A stretch of DNA of 58,000 bases from Cryptomeria japonica (GCF_030272615.1 NC_081409.1:240529832-240587831); one strand, 5' to 3'. Positions 44,201 through 55,077 are shown, numbered from the stretch's first letter. The notes: a model not told the origin generated them from the sequence alone. A program made the numbers and translations.

Positions 44201-45199
44201 TCACTGAGATTGGAGCTCCCTCTCAATCAGGGTTCCATTTTCCACAACACCAAGTTTGTCTCTGAAGTATTCAAACTTCACTCTAGATAAAGGTTTGGTA
44301 AGGATGTCCGCAATCTATTCATCCGTGCTAATGTACTTTAGATGAATGGTGCCTCTTTGCACCATGTCCCGAATGAAATGATAGTGTGTTTCCACATGTT
44401 TGGATCAGTCATGGAATACGGGATTCACTAACATCTTTATACAGCTTTGATTATCACAATAAATGGTGGTAGGACCACTAGCTTGACCAAATAATCCAAC
44501 AAGGAGCTTGCGAAGCCACACTGCTTCTCTGGATGCAACAGATGCGGCAATATACTCAGCTTCTACAGTGCTTAATGCTACCGAAGATTGCTTTCTACAT
44601 GCCCAAGAGATCACTACAGAGCCCAAGTTGAAGCAGATACCTGAAGTACTTTTCCTGTCCTTGACACTTTCTGCCCAATCTGAATCTGAGTAGCCTTCCA
44701 AGAGGATTGAGGTATTAAGTGAATACTGCAACCCATAACCAATCGTGCCATGCAGGTATCTTAGAATGTGCTTTGCAGCAACCAGGTGAACAAGTTTAGG
44801 TAAGCTCATGAACTGACTGAGGGCATTCACAGCATAACAGATATCTGGCCTGGTATTGACTAGGTACATCAAGGAACCAATCAACTCCCTGTACTCAGAT
44901 GGATCTGCAAAATCAGAGTTAGTTGCAGAAACACTTAACTTCTTTAAGTTAGATTCCATAGGAGTATGCATAGGTTTACAATGCATCATTCTAAATCTTT
45001 TCAAAATATCAATAGTATATTTTCCTTGACTTAGAAAAATTTCATTGGATTTCTGCCATACTTCTAACCCTAGGAAGTAATGCATTAGACCTAAATCCTT
45101 CATTTCAAATTCTGAGGCTAATTCTTTCTTACATCTTATAATTAATTTATTTTCCCCAGTGAGAAATAAATCATCCACATACAAAACCAAAATAAGCAT
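44201..45199 (-). pseudogene. Copia reverse transcriptase C-terminal part and RNase H, with stops
   Basis: MLILVLYVDDLFLTGEN carries the YVDD catalytic motif. LGLMHYFLGLEV, GKYTIDILKRF, PTPMESNLKKL-like (HTPMESNLKKL), GSLMYLVNTRPDICYAVN and SDSDWAESVKDRKSTSG with VEAEYIAA follow; CDNQSCIKM marks RNase H. A stop interrupts at 44405-44407 (NPVFHD*SKHVETHYHF), a second occurs in DE*IADILTK, and the natural end is TGA at 44201-44203. Both internal stops look like single-base changes. Confidence 0.92.
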
Positions 45200-45739
45200 A
45201 TCATCATTATAAACCTTTAGGTAAATGTTAGCATCAGCATCATTCTTACGAAACCCTAAGCTTAGTAAGTACTTATCAATTCTTTCATACCAAGCCCGAG
45301 GAGCCTATTTGAGCCCATATAAAGCTTTCTTCAACCTGCAAACATGAGAATCTCTTTTATGGATTACATAACCTTCAAGTTGCTCAATATAGACTTCCTC
45401 CTCAATGACACCATTGAGGAAGGTTGTCTTAACGTCCATTTGATGCAGCTCCCAACCTTTGGCTGCAGCAATAGCTATTATAGATCTAATAGAAGTATAT
45501 CTAGCAACAAGGGCAAAAGTTTCTTCATAATCTATTCCTTCCTTTTGAGAAAAACCACGAGCTACAGACCTAGCTTTATATTTTTCAATACTCCCATCAA
45601 CATTATGTTTAATTTTAAACAACCATTTAGAGGAAACAACAGACTTACCTTTGGGTCTGGGTACAATGTCCCAGACATCATTCTTGATGATAGACCCATA
45701 CTCTTCATCCATGGCTAATTTCCAAGCATGATGGGACAT
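45200..45739 (-). pseudogene. Copia reverse transcriptase N-terminal part, with stop
   Basis: MSHHAWKLAMDEEYGSIIKN, then DIVPRPKGKSVVSSKWLFKI, YKARSVARGFSQKEGIDYEE, HQMDVKTTFLNGVIEEEVYI and LKKALYGLK. MDVKTTFLNG is the first catalytic Asp motif of copia reverse transcriptase. A TAG replaces a Gln codon in LYGLK*APRAWYE at 45305-45307. A frameshift joins it to the preceding segment near 45740. Confidence 0.92.
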
Positions 45740-46573
45740 AGCTTCTTCGACACTGTGAGGTTCAGACTCATGATATTACACATCACAGAAATGTAGTTGG
45801 CGTGATTTTGGAATCTCTTGCTATCTCTAAAGGTTCCTCTAGGAGCAGCAAATCCTTCAGCATCTTGAATTGTGTTTCTAACCCAAAGTGGTCTCTTCTT
45901 GCAGACCACAATATCCTGAGGTATATCGGTAGAGTGCATAGGTTCTGTTGGGTCATTCTGAACTTCCTGATCCGGAAGGTCAGTAGACTCCTCCTGTATC
46001 TCAGGGTTAGCATCAAGTATTGAATCTTGATTTTCAATCACCATATCATTATTGTTGGATGATGAACCTTTAGATCTTTTGAAAGCAATATCTACTTCAA
46101 AAGTTACATCTCTACTTACCTCAACATACCTTTAACCTGAAATGTAGATCCTAAAGGCTTTGGAAGATTCGTTGTATCCCCACTAAGATGCCTTTCTTTC
46201 CAGATGGATCCAACTTGGTTCGTTTTCCTTTAGGCACATGAACATACACCGGGCTCTCGAATATCCTTAGGTGGCTGATGTCAGGTTTGATTCCTGTAAA
46301 GGCTTCTTCAGGAGTCACATCCTTTAGGGCGCGATGAGGACATCTATTCTGAATATAGACTGCTGTTTTGGATGCTTCTGCCCATAGAAAAGGTTGCAAG
46401 TCTTGATCATGGATCATGGCTCTTGCAACTTCAACAATGGTCTTGTTCTTTCTTTCAGCAACTCCATTTTGCTGAGGATTGTAGGGAACACAGAATTCCC
46501 TCTTAATTCCTGTTTTAACACAAAAGTGATAGAAACTACCTGAGGTGTATTCACCTCCATTGTCAGACCTCAA
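45715..46573 (-). pseudogene. Copia integrase C-terminal part and linker, frameshifted
   Basis: MRSDNGGEYTSGSFYHFCVK holds the second catalytic Asp, and PQQNGVAERKNKTIVEVARA the catalytic Glu region of integrase. PVYVHVPKGKRTKLDPSGKK and GILVG follow, then the frame is lost near 46160 and resumes after a shift (YNESSKAFRIYISG), with a stop, then a Pro/Glu-rich linker (NPEIQEESTDLPDQEVQ) to 45715. Confidence 0.88.
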
Positions 46574-46582
46574 ACATTTAAT

Positions 46583-48217
46583 TCAATTTCCTGTAGTATT
46601 TTCAACTAAGCCTTTGAATTCTTTAAATCTGTTTAGGACTTCTTCAGACTCTTTAGATTTAAGAAAGTAGATCCATGTTTTCCTAGAGAAATCATCTATG
46701 AAGATAACATAATATAGGAAACCGCTAGGAGATGCTACAAACATAGGACCACATAAATCTGAATGAATAAGTTCTAACTTTTCTTTAGCCCTACTATCGC
46801 TTTTATGAAAAGGATTCTTTACATTCTTACCCATTGCACAACCTTTACAAGCATCATCATGAGATAAACTAAGTTTAGGCATACCTTTAACCATTTTACC
46901 GAGAGTGGGAAGAGCTTGAAAGTGTAGATGTCCAAGTCTTCTATGCCATAGCTCGCATGATTCAGGGGCCTCATGAATGAGAGCTTGAATTGGATTAGCT
47001 GCAAGCTTATATAAACTATCACATCTATTTCCAATAATACGAGCAGTTTTGAAATTAGATTTCTTAGACCAAGTGAGTACTTTCGCTTCAGAAAATGCTA
47101 TTTGCAAACCCTTATCTTCTAAGGCAGAAATGGAAATAAGATTTCTTTTAATACCAGGTACAAAGAGAATATCACAGAGGTGTAAGGAAATACCAGAATC
47201 TAGTTTTAAAGAGGTAGTACCAGAACCTTTTATCGAGTATCGAGCATCATCACCGACTACCACATGAAGGTTGGTGTCCTTTTCAATCAGATCTGAGAGA
47301 TGCTCACGAAAACCTGAGATGTGTCTGGAGGTACCACTGTCAAGTATCCACGTATTGTTGTCCGTAGGAACATTGCTGGATAGAGCAGAGATAAGAAGAT
47401 AGTCTTCACTTTGTTCGGCAACTTCATTTAAATTGACTTCCCTTTCCTTTGGATCATTCTGACAATCTCTGGCATAGTGACCATACTTATCACATCTGAA
47501 GCAACAAATGTGAGAGGAATCTCTTGACTTCTTCCTTGGATCATAGGAGGATCTAAAATCTTTGCTTCTCTTTTCTTTCTTCCAATGTCCACCTTTCCTA
47601 GATTTAGCTAAGAGAACATGATTATCTTTGTGAGAGTTCTTGCGTTTTCCTCTTACCTCAATTCGAGATTCCTCTTCAATGCAATCAAATTGAAGACGCT
47701 CAAAGTTGGGACGATCGGCTCTTCCACCAATGCTACGAATGAATGGTTCCCATTCATCAGGTAGACCATTTAATGCAATCATAACAAGATCTTTATCCGA
47801 GATTTGGCAATCAAGAGTGCTTAGCTTGTCCTTTAGTTCATTGATCTTCATGAAGTAGGCTATGATTGAGTCTTCTTTCATTTTCATGTGAAGAAGTTGT
47901 TGTCTTAGAGCAAAAGACCTGCTAAGGTTGTTGACTTCATACATCCCTTCCAAGTGTTTGATCATTTCCCTAGCAGACACAAACTTTGATATGACAGTGA
48001 CAAGATGATTTTTGACGGACTCAGTTATGATCTTCCTAGCCTTGAGGGAGTCTTTCTTGAACTGTTTCAGCTCTTCAGCATCTTCTGGAGGGGACAGCCC
48101 TTCTTCTTCTACAAATTTCAGCAGATCATTTTCTTCAAGGATCAATAGAATACGGACCTTCCAAGCAGCAAAATCAAGGGCTCCATCATGTCTATCTTCA
48201 GCCCTCAAACCTGACAT
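46583..48217 (-). pseudogene. Copia gag, protease and integrase N-terminal part
   Basis: From the likely start MSGLRAEDRHDGALDFAAWK: gag helices (EGMYEVNNLSRSFALRQQLL), knuckle CFRCDKYGHYARDC, protease WILDSGTSRHISGF with the catalytic Asp intact, integrase zinc finger HRRLGHLHFQAL...CKGCAMGK, and the first catalytic Asp region LYYVIFIDDFSRKTWIYFLK. It ends at a single TGA (46583-46585), after which the same frame continues as KCLRSDNGGEY, so one substitution separates it from the rest. An in-frame ATG lies 15 codons further up (48262); the downstream Met fits copia gag better. Confidence 0.93.
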
Positions 48218-48288
48218 TTTAATCTGAAAACAAACAGCAGCTATATGCAACAAATGATTCACTAAAATCAGAAGTTAGAGACACCTTA

Positions 48289-48300
48289 GCTCTGATACCA
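48289..48300 (-). other. Primer-binding site of copia element
   Basis: The minus strand reads TGGTATCAGAGC immediately after the 5' LTR, exactly the usual initiator-Met tRNA site of plant copia elements. Confidence 0.95.
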
Positions 48301-48965
48301 TGTAATTTTTGTGCCCTAGATTAGTAATCAGATTTATATCCTTTAATTATGCCCTAGATTGTAATCAGATTTATAACATTTTAGTAACTCATAATTCAGT
48401 AAACTCAGAGATGGAGGAAGTAAACCAGAGACAAACACAAATACCCTAGGAAAACCTCCAAGGAGGAAAAACCCAGCATTAAAGACCCACAGGTCAGATT
48501 ATATATTCTCCCTTAATAACACAAGTACAATACTTAGCTTCCTTGACAAATCTGAATCCTTCTTGAATGACAGATCTGCACTTCTAAGCTTTTCAAGTCT
48601 ACACCAAAGATTGCCTTTGTCCTCTAGAACAAGTTCGCATAATTCTGGACAATTTCGCACCCTCCAAGTGTAAGTTCGCACTTTTCATGCAAAGCTAATT
48701 CGCTTAAAAAAAAATGATTGATTTGTCTTTGCAAAGTATCGTTATTTATATGCATCTTAACCTTTATTATTGCAAGTCGGCCTCCTTCCTTTTTTTTGGC
48801 GCCAATATTGTTATTGTGGTGTGGGGTTTTAGGATGGTGTGCAAGCATAGTCCTGTGCTTAATCTTGGGGCACATTACCCTTTAGGATAGGACCCAGTCC
48901 TAAATGGGTTCGGATGTTGCCTTAAGGCAATCCGAACCCATATATTACCCTAGTTACAAACAACA
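48301..48965 (-). repeat. 5' LTR of copia element
   Basis: 665 bp. On the minus strand it begins TGTTGTTTGTAACTAGGG and ends ...CAAAAATTACA next to the primer-binding site. Confidence 0.93.
48743..48750 (-). promoter_or_regulatory. TATA box of copia 5' LTR
   Basis: The minus strand reads CATATAAATAACGATAC; the TATAAATA box is conserved in the 3' LTR copy (43703-43710 region). Confidence 0.55.
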
Positions 48966-48970
48966 AATAT

Positions 48971-49437
48971 TTCTTGTAGTTAAACAAACCAGGTGCATAT
49001 ATAAGCAATGTCAGCATGCATCTCAAACAAGAAAATTAAGGATCATTTGTTTTAGAAAGAAGTACCATAATGTCCCATTAAATTCAACTTTAGCTCTTGC
49101 AAATGGCAAACAGAAATATTGTGAAATTAAGTTTCATGATGGCTTCTTTTTTACAAATCACAATCGATTGAAAACATATATAAGAGCTTATCTAAGGTGT
49201 AAAGTACATTAGTTTTAGAGATGAAAGAGTACATTTCTTAATTTTGCAGGTTTTGATCTTCACTAAGATTTACACCAATTCTTAAATTGAGAGATTGAGT
49301 TCAAGGATACTCAAGGTATTTTAGTTGAAGCCAGCTCTGTATCTTATTCAACTTACACAAAACATCTGGCATTGTCCACACGACCAAAAAGATTTGTTGA
49401 AACAAAATGTGTTCAACAATATCAAGTATCAACTAAC
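48971..49437. other. Intron 6 after copia insertion
   Basis: Non-coding sequence up to the exon 6 donor; no element recognised. Confidence 0.45.
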
Positions 49438-49557
49438 CTTGGATATGCTGCGCAATTGACTGCAATTATGAACATTTTGATTATTCAACTTTTCTTGCAA
49501 TGTGGGTCCCACTCCTGGAAGTTCACTTATAGGAAGATATGCTAAGAATTCATTAAC
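49438..49557 (-). CDS. REV1: REV1 exon 6 (thumb, helix-hairpin-helix LPGVGP)
   Basis: This 40-codon exon encodes VNEFLAYLPISELPGVGP, then TLQEKLNNQNVHNCSQLRSI. The LPGVG motif is the thumb helix-hairpin-helix that contacts the primer-template in Y-family enzymes. The acceptor is TTGCAG and the donor is GTTAGT. The exon is separated from exon 5 by 4588 bp of intron containing a SINE and a solo LTR. Confidence 0.94.
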
Positions 49558-50132
49558 CTGCAAATGCAAAAAATACTTTTGTGTAGTTACCATACTATTA
49601 TATACCAATTGTTCACAAAAAATTCCCTTAAAAGAGAAAAAGCATCTGAAAAAAACAGAGTTTGTGACAAAACCATCATTCAGAGAGACAGAATGACACA
49701 GAGAAATATGTCTTTTGTTCCTAATGCATAAAGATATTTGGTCTAATATAAAAGATAGATTAATTTTGTAACTTCAATATAACAACTACGATTTACAAAA
49801 CACAAAAAATGGCACTACTCTTTTCAATGTACTCAAAGGCATAGTAAAGAAGAAAAAAATCTCGAAAAAAAATCTCAACACGCAACTGTAGAGTCTAGAT
49901 CCTAAACCAGGTTATAAAAGCAAGTATATTACTTGTGTCGATAAATCCAAAGACACAATCAAACAAGGAAGATGGGATATTCAGAAATTCACCAAACAAC
50001 CTAACCTTAGCAAGTCAAAAGGACTTATGAAGGCATGAATGTTAAGCAAGTAGTCTGCAGTACTGCAATGTTCTAAACATAAGAAAACCAATAAAGGAAT
50101 ACAGCACATAATAACAGACAATGTTTGAGAAT
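49558..50132. other. Intron 5 proximal part, nothing recognised
   Basis: Non-coding A+T-rich sequence between exon 6 and the SINE. Confidence 0.45.
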
Positions 50133-50146
50133 AAAGTATTAAGCTG

Positions 50147-50363
50147 GAAAGCCCACAACGGGTAGGAGAGTTGGCTTGGACAGTGGGTTTGCTCCCCATT
50201 GGTCTCGAGTTTGACTCTCCGAACCCAGTGTTTATACGGTGTGTGTAATGCACAGGCCCTTACCCACACCCCAAGGGATTAGTCTCGCCACAGCTCACCT
50301 CAAAATGGGCACCAGGCTGGGTCATGGGGATACCCTTCGGCACCACAAAAAAAAAGAAAAGAA
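50147..50363 (+). mobile_element. tRNA-derived SINE with 14-bp target duplication
   Basis: A body of about 217 bp has a tRNA-like head: TTGGCTTGGACAGTGGG (A-box-like), then GGTCTCGAGTTTGACTC (B-box-like). An unrelated body follows, ending GGCACCACAAAAAAAAAG, an A-rich tail. The identical 14-mer AAAGTATTAAGCTG flanks it at 50133-50146 and 50364-50377. No coding. It was mobilised in trans by LINE machinery (family knowledge). The perfect duplication indicates a fairly young insertion in REV1 intron 5. Confidence 0.85.
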
Positions 50364-50377
50364 AAAGTATTAAGCTG

Positions 50378-51024
50378 AAAATGTAAGGTATTAAAATGGT
50401 TATGGGAGTCTATCAACAACAGCGAACATGAACTATTATTATGGCATACATCACGAAGAATTGATTATAACTGTTAAAGGCACAACACATGAAATTTGAC
50501 TGTCCAACCTCTTGCCCCTTAGATATGATGCTGAGTTTCCAAATCAGAATCAGAATCAAAATCGGGTATGTGGATATGGAATGCTGGTACAGCGAAAAAA
50601 AATTGGGGGCTGGGTACATTTGGGTACACTTGTGCAAAAAACTAAAATAAATATAATTGCATAAGCTTCCCTCAATGTTTGAGGATTTTTGCCTCTCAAA
50701 AGGTAGCCCAAATTTGAATAAAATGCTTCATGGTATAAGACAAGGAACATAGGCTCATTTGGTCTCACCTAAGGACGCACCTTCCTCATTGTCATGATAA
50801 ACCTGTTGTTGAAATCAGCAACTATTTCATTCACCCCCTATTTTTGGTAGTTAGCTCATGGATTGCAAATTTAGGATCCATTCTTTCTCCATACTACTGT
50901 TGAAAGACCCTCATAGACTCTTTTCCTAAGTGTGAAAGTTTGCATTGAGATTATAGATCCTAATGCTAAACCTAGAGCTTTGATGCCACATGCAATGATC
51001 ATATACATATACATGTGCATACCA
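50378..51024. other. Intron 5 between SINE and CGAGTC repeat
   Basis: No recognisable gene. The open frames 50413-50768 on the minus strand do not resemble proteins. Confidence 0.4.
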
Positions 51025-51864
51025 GAGTTCCAGGACTTGCCAGGACTCAACGAGTCTCGAGCTGAGTGACCTTGGGCGAGTCCCAGGGGCCTAGAGACGG
51101 ACTCATCCGAGTCCTAGGCAAGACTTGGCGAGTCCAAGGACTCGCAGACTCAGCTCAGACCTAGCAAGTCCTTATGCCGGGACAGGGCCAAACTCAAAAA
51201 AAAATAATCTCAAAAAATGACACAAACGAACATTTTTTGATGTTTCTCCGCACCCCTTCTATCGTTGGGTTTTTCTCACATCAAACACCTTGTGTGGATC
51301 ACTAAGGCTATGGGTCCTGTCTTTAGTGACGAGGACCTTGATTGGTCAACCAAGCAAATAGAGAGGTTGAGCTTGTAGCCATGGCAAAGGAGGTTAGAGC
51401 ACGAGCACAAACAGCCACAGCTGATGTTGGTGAGGGTGGCATGGAGTCACGGACAGAAACTATAGCTGCTAAATCATCCAAGACCTACCTTAAACGCCTT
51501 CGCAGGAGGGATGCAGGCTCCTTTGAGCCATAGACTTGTAGTTATTGTTTTGATATTTGTGTGGAACGTTTGATGTCATGGATTTTATATTCCATGAGTT
51601 TTGTATACATATGACAATATTTATATATCTAAGTTTGCTATTTCCTTCAACTACAATTTGAGTTTATACTTATGTGATCAAATCAACTTCTGTTTGATGA
51701 TGTTATTGTGCCTTTAAGGTTTATTAAATAAAGGGTGCATGAAACAAGTTTTAAATCCTTAAAAATTTCTAAATTTCTTGGGTTTTTCACTCTGCTGAGT
51801 CTACACCGAGTTTTTTTTGCCGAGTCTAGAGTCCCGAGTCGAATCACCCTTACCGAGTCCGCAC
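51025..51864 (+). repeat. CGAGTC-rich repeat with hAT-like tail ORF, split by solo LTR
   Basis: 51025-51180 contains about ten CGAGTC or GACTCG hexamers, and 51795-51862 a further five. After the solo LTR the text resumes at 53579 with CACCGAGTCCGATTCTCG. Between the two clusters, 51320-51533 reads DEDLDW and VAMAKEVRARAQTATADVG with a stop after LRRRDAGSFEP, similar to 57150-57294. This is one old repeat unit whose termini or internal arrays are CGAGTC palindromes; class uncertain. Confidence 0.5.
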
Positions 51865-53578
51865 TGTAATGTCCCCTACCTGCTTAACATAATTAATCTA
51901 TTGGTTGAGAGACTAAACATGGAACCAGTCATTTATTAACTATTGACAAGTACTTATGTATTTTCCTCATTTGACAATTATTCTCATTATTCTTCTTATT
52001 GACTATTTCCTAAGAGTTCTTTCTAATTTTTTATTGATCTAATATTATTATTTTTCTGATCAAAACATCTTTTTATCTATGTACATATATATATAATTAT
52101 ATTACCAATTATTAAATATTTGGCTTATTACCTTTTTATAAATCATTAATAGTACCACTACTTAAAAGACATTAATTATTAATATATTAGTAGCTGATAA
52201 AGGCAGACAGATCTGACACATGTAAGATCTGGTCTGCCACTTATGAAATTATGTATAACTACAATACATATTGCAATCTACGTTAATATTAAATTCTGCC
52301 CAAAAACATTATCGGGCTTCTTATATTAAGTATTCATATTAAGCTTTTAACCATGTATACCACCCAGAACAAGGATGTTACTGCCTGTAACTTAATAACA
52401 GTTCTGATCTGATCTGATTTGTGCTCTCAATAATATATATATATTCTCTTCTCCATGTTATTCCCCTTTAAATTCCAATTGTGATTTCTATATATATATC
52501 TTTATCTTGCTTTCAAATATCTTTATCTTGCTTTCAAAAGATGTGACTCTTTATTAAGAAACAGTGTGTTTTTTTCTTCCAAGAGATGCAAACAAAATGT
52601 TTTCTTTATAATCTTTTATTGATCATATGCACCTTTTCATTTGCAGATTGCATTCTTAAATGCGCCTTTTCATTTGCAGATTACATTCTTAAATGCACCT
52701 CTTCATTGATCATAGCCCTCGTCACCCTATTCATTTTATTCTTTACTAACTCTTAATCGCACCCCTGTTATTGATTGTTAACAAATATTAATGACAACTC
52801 ATCATATTCATCGATTGACTATATTCAATTTGTTTCTCATTTACTATGAGATTCCTATCATGACTGTTTCATCACAGATTACCCTATCACGTAGTCCCTT
52901 TTCATTGATGTGTCAACATGGATATATCCTTAATCGCTTTCTTCTTAAAATACATACATTTCAGTAATGATCGGTTGCTTTTATTTTGTTAGTTTGATTG
53001 CACTTTTCATGATATCCCTTTGACTTCTCAATTCCATGATATCCGATTGCACATTAACACATCTATTGAGAACTTGAGACCGATAGTCTTAATGATCTTT
53101 ATGCCTTATGAATGTTAATTAGTCGCCGATTGAGATGATCGCTAATCTTCTATGAATCACTTCCCATAATCCTTATTCACTTATTGCCCTTTAACGGAGT
53201 TAACAACAATATTAAGGGAGTCAGTGTTAATAACATCTAACTCGTTCCTCCTCTCTAAACTGTCGGTAATGATATAGAGGTTATTATAATCACTACCCAC
53301 CATACTGATTCATGTTATTAGTAATTATTGATTTGTCAAATCGATATTCTTTTAACAATTCTTTTTATATATTTGTTTTTTCATTTCGATATTTCAAGAA
53401 TATAATTATTAATAAATAAATAATAGCATTAGTAATAAACATAATATGTAAATTATGTTTATAATATTATTAATTTAATAAAAACATAATAAATAATTGG
53501 TAATTATTATATTAATTAATAATAATAATTAATTTAGGATATATATATATATATAACGATCAAGGAGGGGACATGACA
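51865..53578 (+). mobile_element. Solo LTR, TGTAATGTCCCC family, with inverted termini
   Basis: Starts TGTAATGTCCCCTACC and ends GGAGGGGACATGACA, so the termini TGTAATGTCCCC and GGGGACATGACA are inverted repeats with one mismatch. Flanks CGCAC (51860-51864) and TGCAC (53579-53583) form a 5-bp target duplication with one change. No ORF. Internal short repeats: CTTTATCTTGCTTTCAAA twice (52501-52538) and a 33-bp unit with CTTTTCATTTGCAGATT (52634-52700). Related to 20592-21810. Confidence 0.75.
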
Positions 53579-53599
53579 TGCACCGAGTCCGATTCTCGT

Positions 53600-53760
53600 T
53601 TCTATGGTACATACACATACACCTATATATGTACACACACATACATGTACATACATATACACACACATACATGTATGTACATATATGTATATATGTATGT
53701 ATGTGCATATATGTATATATGTATGTATGTGCATATATGTATATATATATAAAGTTGTAT
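53600..53760 (+). repeat. Microsatellite (TA/CA/TG-rich, ~26-36 bp higher unit)
   Basis: ACACACATACATGTACATAC is followed by repeats of GTATGTATGTGCATATATGT. It makes spurious long frames on both strands (Tyr/Ile/His/Met runs), which are not genes. Confidence 0.9.
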
Positions 53761-54145
53761 AAATATACAAGTTTTAATTTATAATTTTTATTATTTTTAA
53801 TTTGTAATTTTATTATTCGGAACAAAGACTGAGGTTACGTTTAGAGCTTTTTTATTTTCAGCAGTAAACAATAGTGTTTAGGGTTTTTTTGAAGTCTGAA
53901 AGTCAGCAAAATCTATGAACGAAAATTTCAAACCCTAACCAACTCGGCACTGATTCCATGACAACTCCAATTCCAGGGTGATTCATAACCAGAATCAGCC
54001 TGATTTTGGAGCTATTCGGTAACTTCAATATGATGCATGCAAATATTTGAGCATGGCTCCATTTCACAGAAGAAAGAATGCAGCTGATAACATAGCAAAC
54101 CCATTAAAGCATTATACTATTGCAAATCAAATTAAGAAAGTTTAC
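53761..54145. other. Intron 5 end, nothing recognised
   Basis: Non-coding up to the exon 5 donor. Confidence 0.45.
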
Positions 54146-54343
54146 CTCCTTGGATCGAATATGAAATTGACCGTTTGGCTTAGCTCTCTTTGTAGCCATA
54201 CGAGATAACAACAAATTTCCAGCAATCCCAGCACTTGCAGTGCATTTTGTCACATCAAATATCTCTTGCCTAATAGCTAATGCAATGTGATCGGGATCAT
54301 GCAAACCTGTCACATCCAAATATGCCTCATCACAGCTTAATGC
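54146..54343 (-). CDS. REV1: REV1 exon 5 (catalytic SCDEAYLD, palm)
   Basis: This 66-codon exon begins ALSCDEAYLDVTG, the second metal-binding motif: the Asp-Glu pair is catalytic in Y-family polymerases. It continues IRQEIFDVTKCTASAGIAGN and LLLSRMATKRAKPNGQFHI, the conserved palm segment in which the Ser-Ala-Gly-Ile and Ala-Lys-Pro-Asn-Gly-Gln blocks are typical of UmuC/DinB/REV1. It ends RSKE at a GTAAAC donor; the acceptor is ATGCAG. This is the strongest single exon for the family assignment. Confidence 0.97.
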
Positions 54344-54441
54344 CTGCATTGTATTCTCAGTTGTTACAATCTTGTATAGTTTAGTTGTCAAACTCAATCC
54401 ACAAGGAGTTAGAAGAATTTCATGGCAAAAAGAGTGCATAC

Positions 54442-54492
54442 TTGTACTCTGTTACAGTGCTTGTGAAGAATGTCATAAAGGTGATCGGCAAC
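54442..54492 (-). CDS. REV1: REV1 exon 4 (short palm exon)
   Basis: This 17-codon exon encodes VADHLYDILHKHCNRVQ between a TTGCAG acceptor and a GTATGC donor. It corresponds to the helix between the fingers and the second catalytic motif in REV1. It is too short to be called from ORF length alone. Support comes from exact phase continuity (whole codons at both ends) and from its position between exons 3 and 5. Confidence 0.9.
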
Positions 54493-54988
54493 CTGCAAAA
54501 AGATAAATTAAGACAATAACTATGTAATACAGCGCTGCAAAGTGCAAAGCAATAATGTTCTTACCAAAAAAGACAAAAAAAAACATTCTTTTGATGTCCA
54601 AAGTTGACCAAAGTAGGTCGATGAGACTCAAAAAGTACTTTTGGGTACATTGTACAACACAGAAATACTCAATGTGATGAGATGACTTCTGTGGTACCTT
54701 GAATTCACAGGCAAAATGGCCAAAAGTAAGTCAATGAGATGCAAAATGTGCAGTTGCAAATTTAAAACGAGAAATACTAAATGTGAAAGTTCCACTTTGA
54801 AGCAACCTGAAACCAAAAGCAAAATGGGGTAAACTGTGATCTATAGAACATTTTAAAAAAGATACTGGGCCTGAAATGAACAAAGATTGTTCATAATGCT
54901 GTTTGTCCAATGTGTGAAAGAGAAACTGTAGGACAAATTTTTGCTTACAAACAAATTTATGCCATCCAAAAGAAAGAGAATAAACTAC
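54493..54988. other. REV1 intron 3, nothing recognised
   Basis: 496 bp with an imperfect local repetition (GACCAAAGTAGGTCGATGAGAC at 54604 and GGCCAAAAGTAAGTCAATGA at 54718). No gene. Confidence 0.5.
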
Positions 54989-55077
54989 CTCTTCATATGC
55001 ACTGAAGTCATAAGGAAGAATACAAAGATGAGGACACAAAGCCTTGGCATCCCTAACGAACATTCCTGCCCTGATGC
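54989..55077 (-). CDS. REV1: REV1 exon 3 (fingers, GIRAGMFVRDAK)
   Basis: This 89-bp exon starts with the last two bases of a Gly codon and reads IRAGMFVRDAKALCPHL, then CILPYDFSAYEE. The block G-[IV]-[RK]-x-G-M is a Y-family hallmark in the fingers subdomain. The acceptor is GGTAG and the donor is GTAGTT. Phase agrees with exons 2 and 4. Intron 3 (54493-54988) contains only low-information sequence. Confidence 0.95.

Larger units (their letters stand above)
43260..48965 (-). mobile_element. Full-length Ty1/copia retrotransposon, inactivated
   Basis: The LTRs are 43260-43925 and 48301-48965 and the target duplication AATAT is at 43255-43259 and 48966-48970. On the minus strand the order is 5' LTR, Met-tRNA primer-binding site (48289-48300), gag-protease-integrase-reverse transcriptase-RNase H polyprotein (about 48217-44201), short repeats, polypurine tract, 3' LTR. 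The polyprotein has several in-frame stops and two frameshifts. The LTRs differ by about two dozen positions in 665. It sits in REV1 intron 6 in the same orientation as the gene. Confidence 0.95.

Noticed and set aside
45344-45718. 124-codon plus-strand frame
   Set aside because: Antisense shadow of copia reverse transcriptase.
53529-53825. 98-codon Tyr/Ile/His-rich frames on both strands
   Set aside because: They come from the TA/CA/TG microsatellite.
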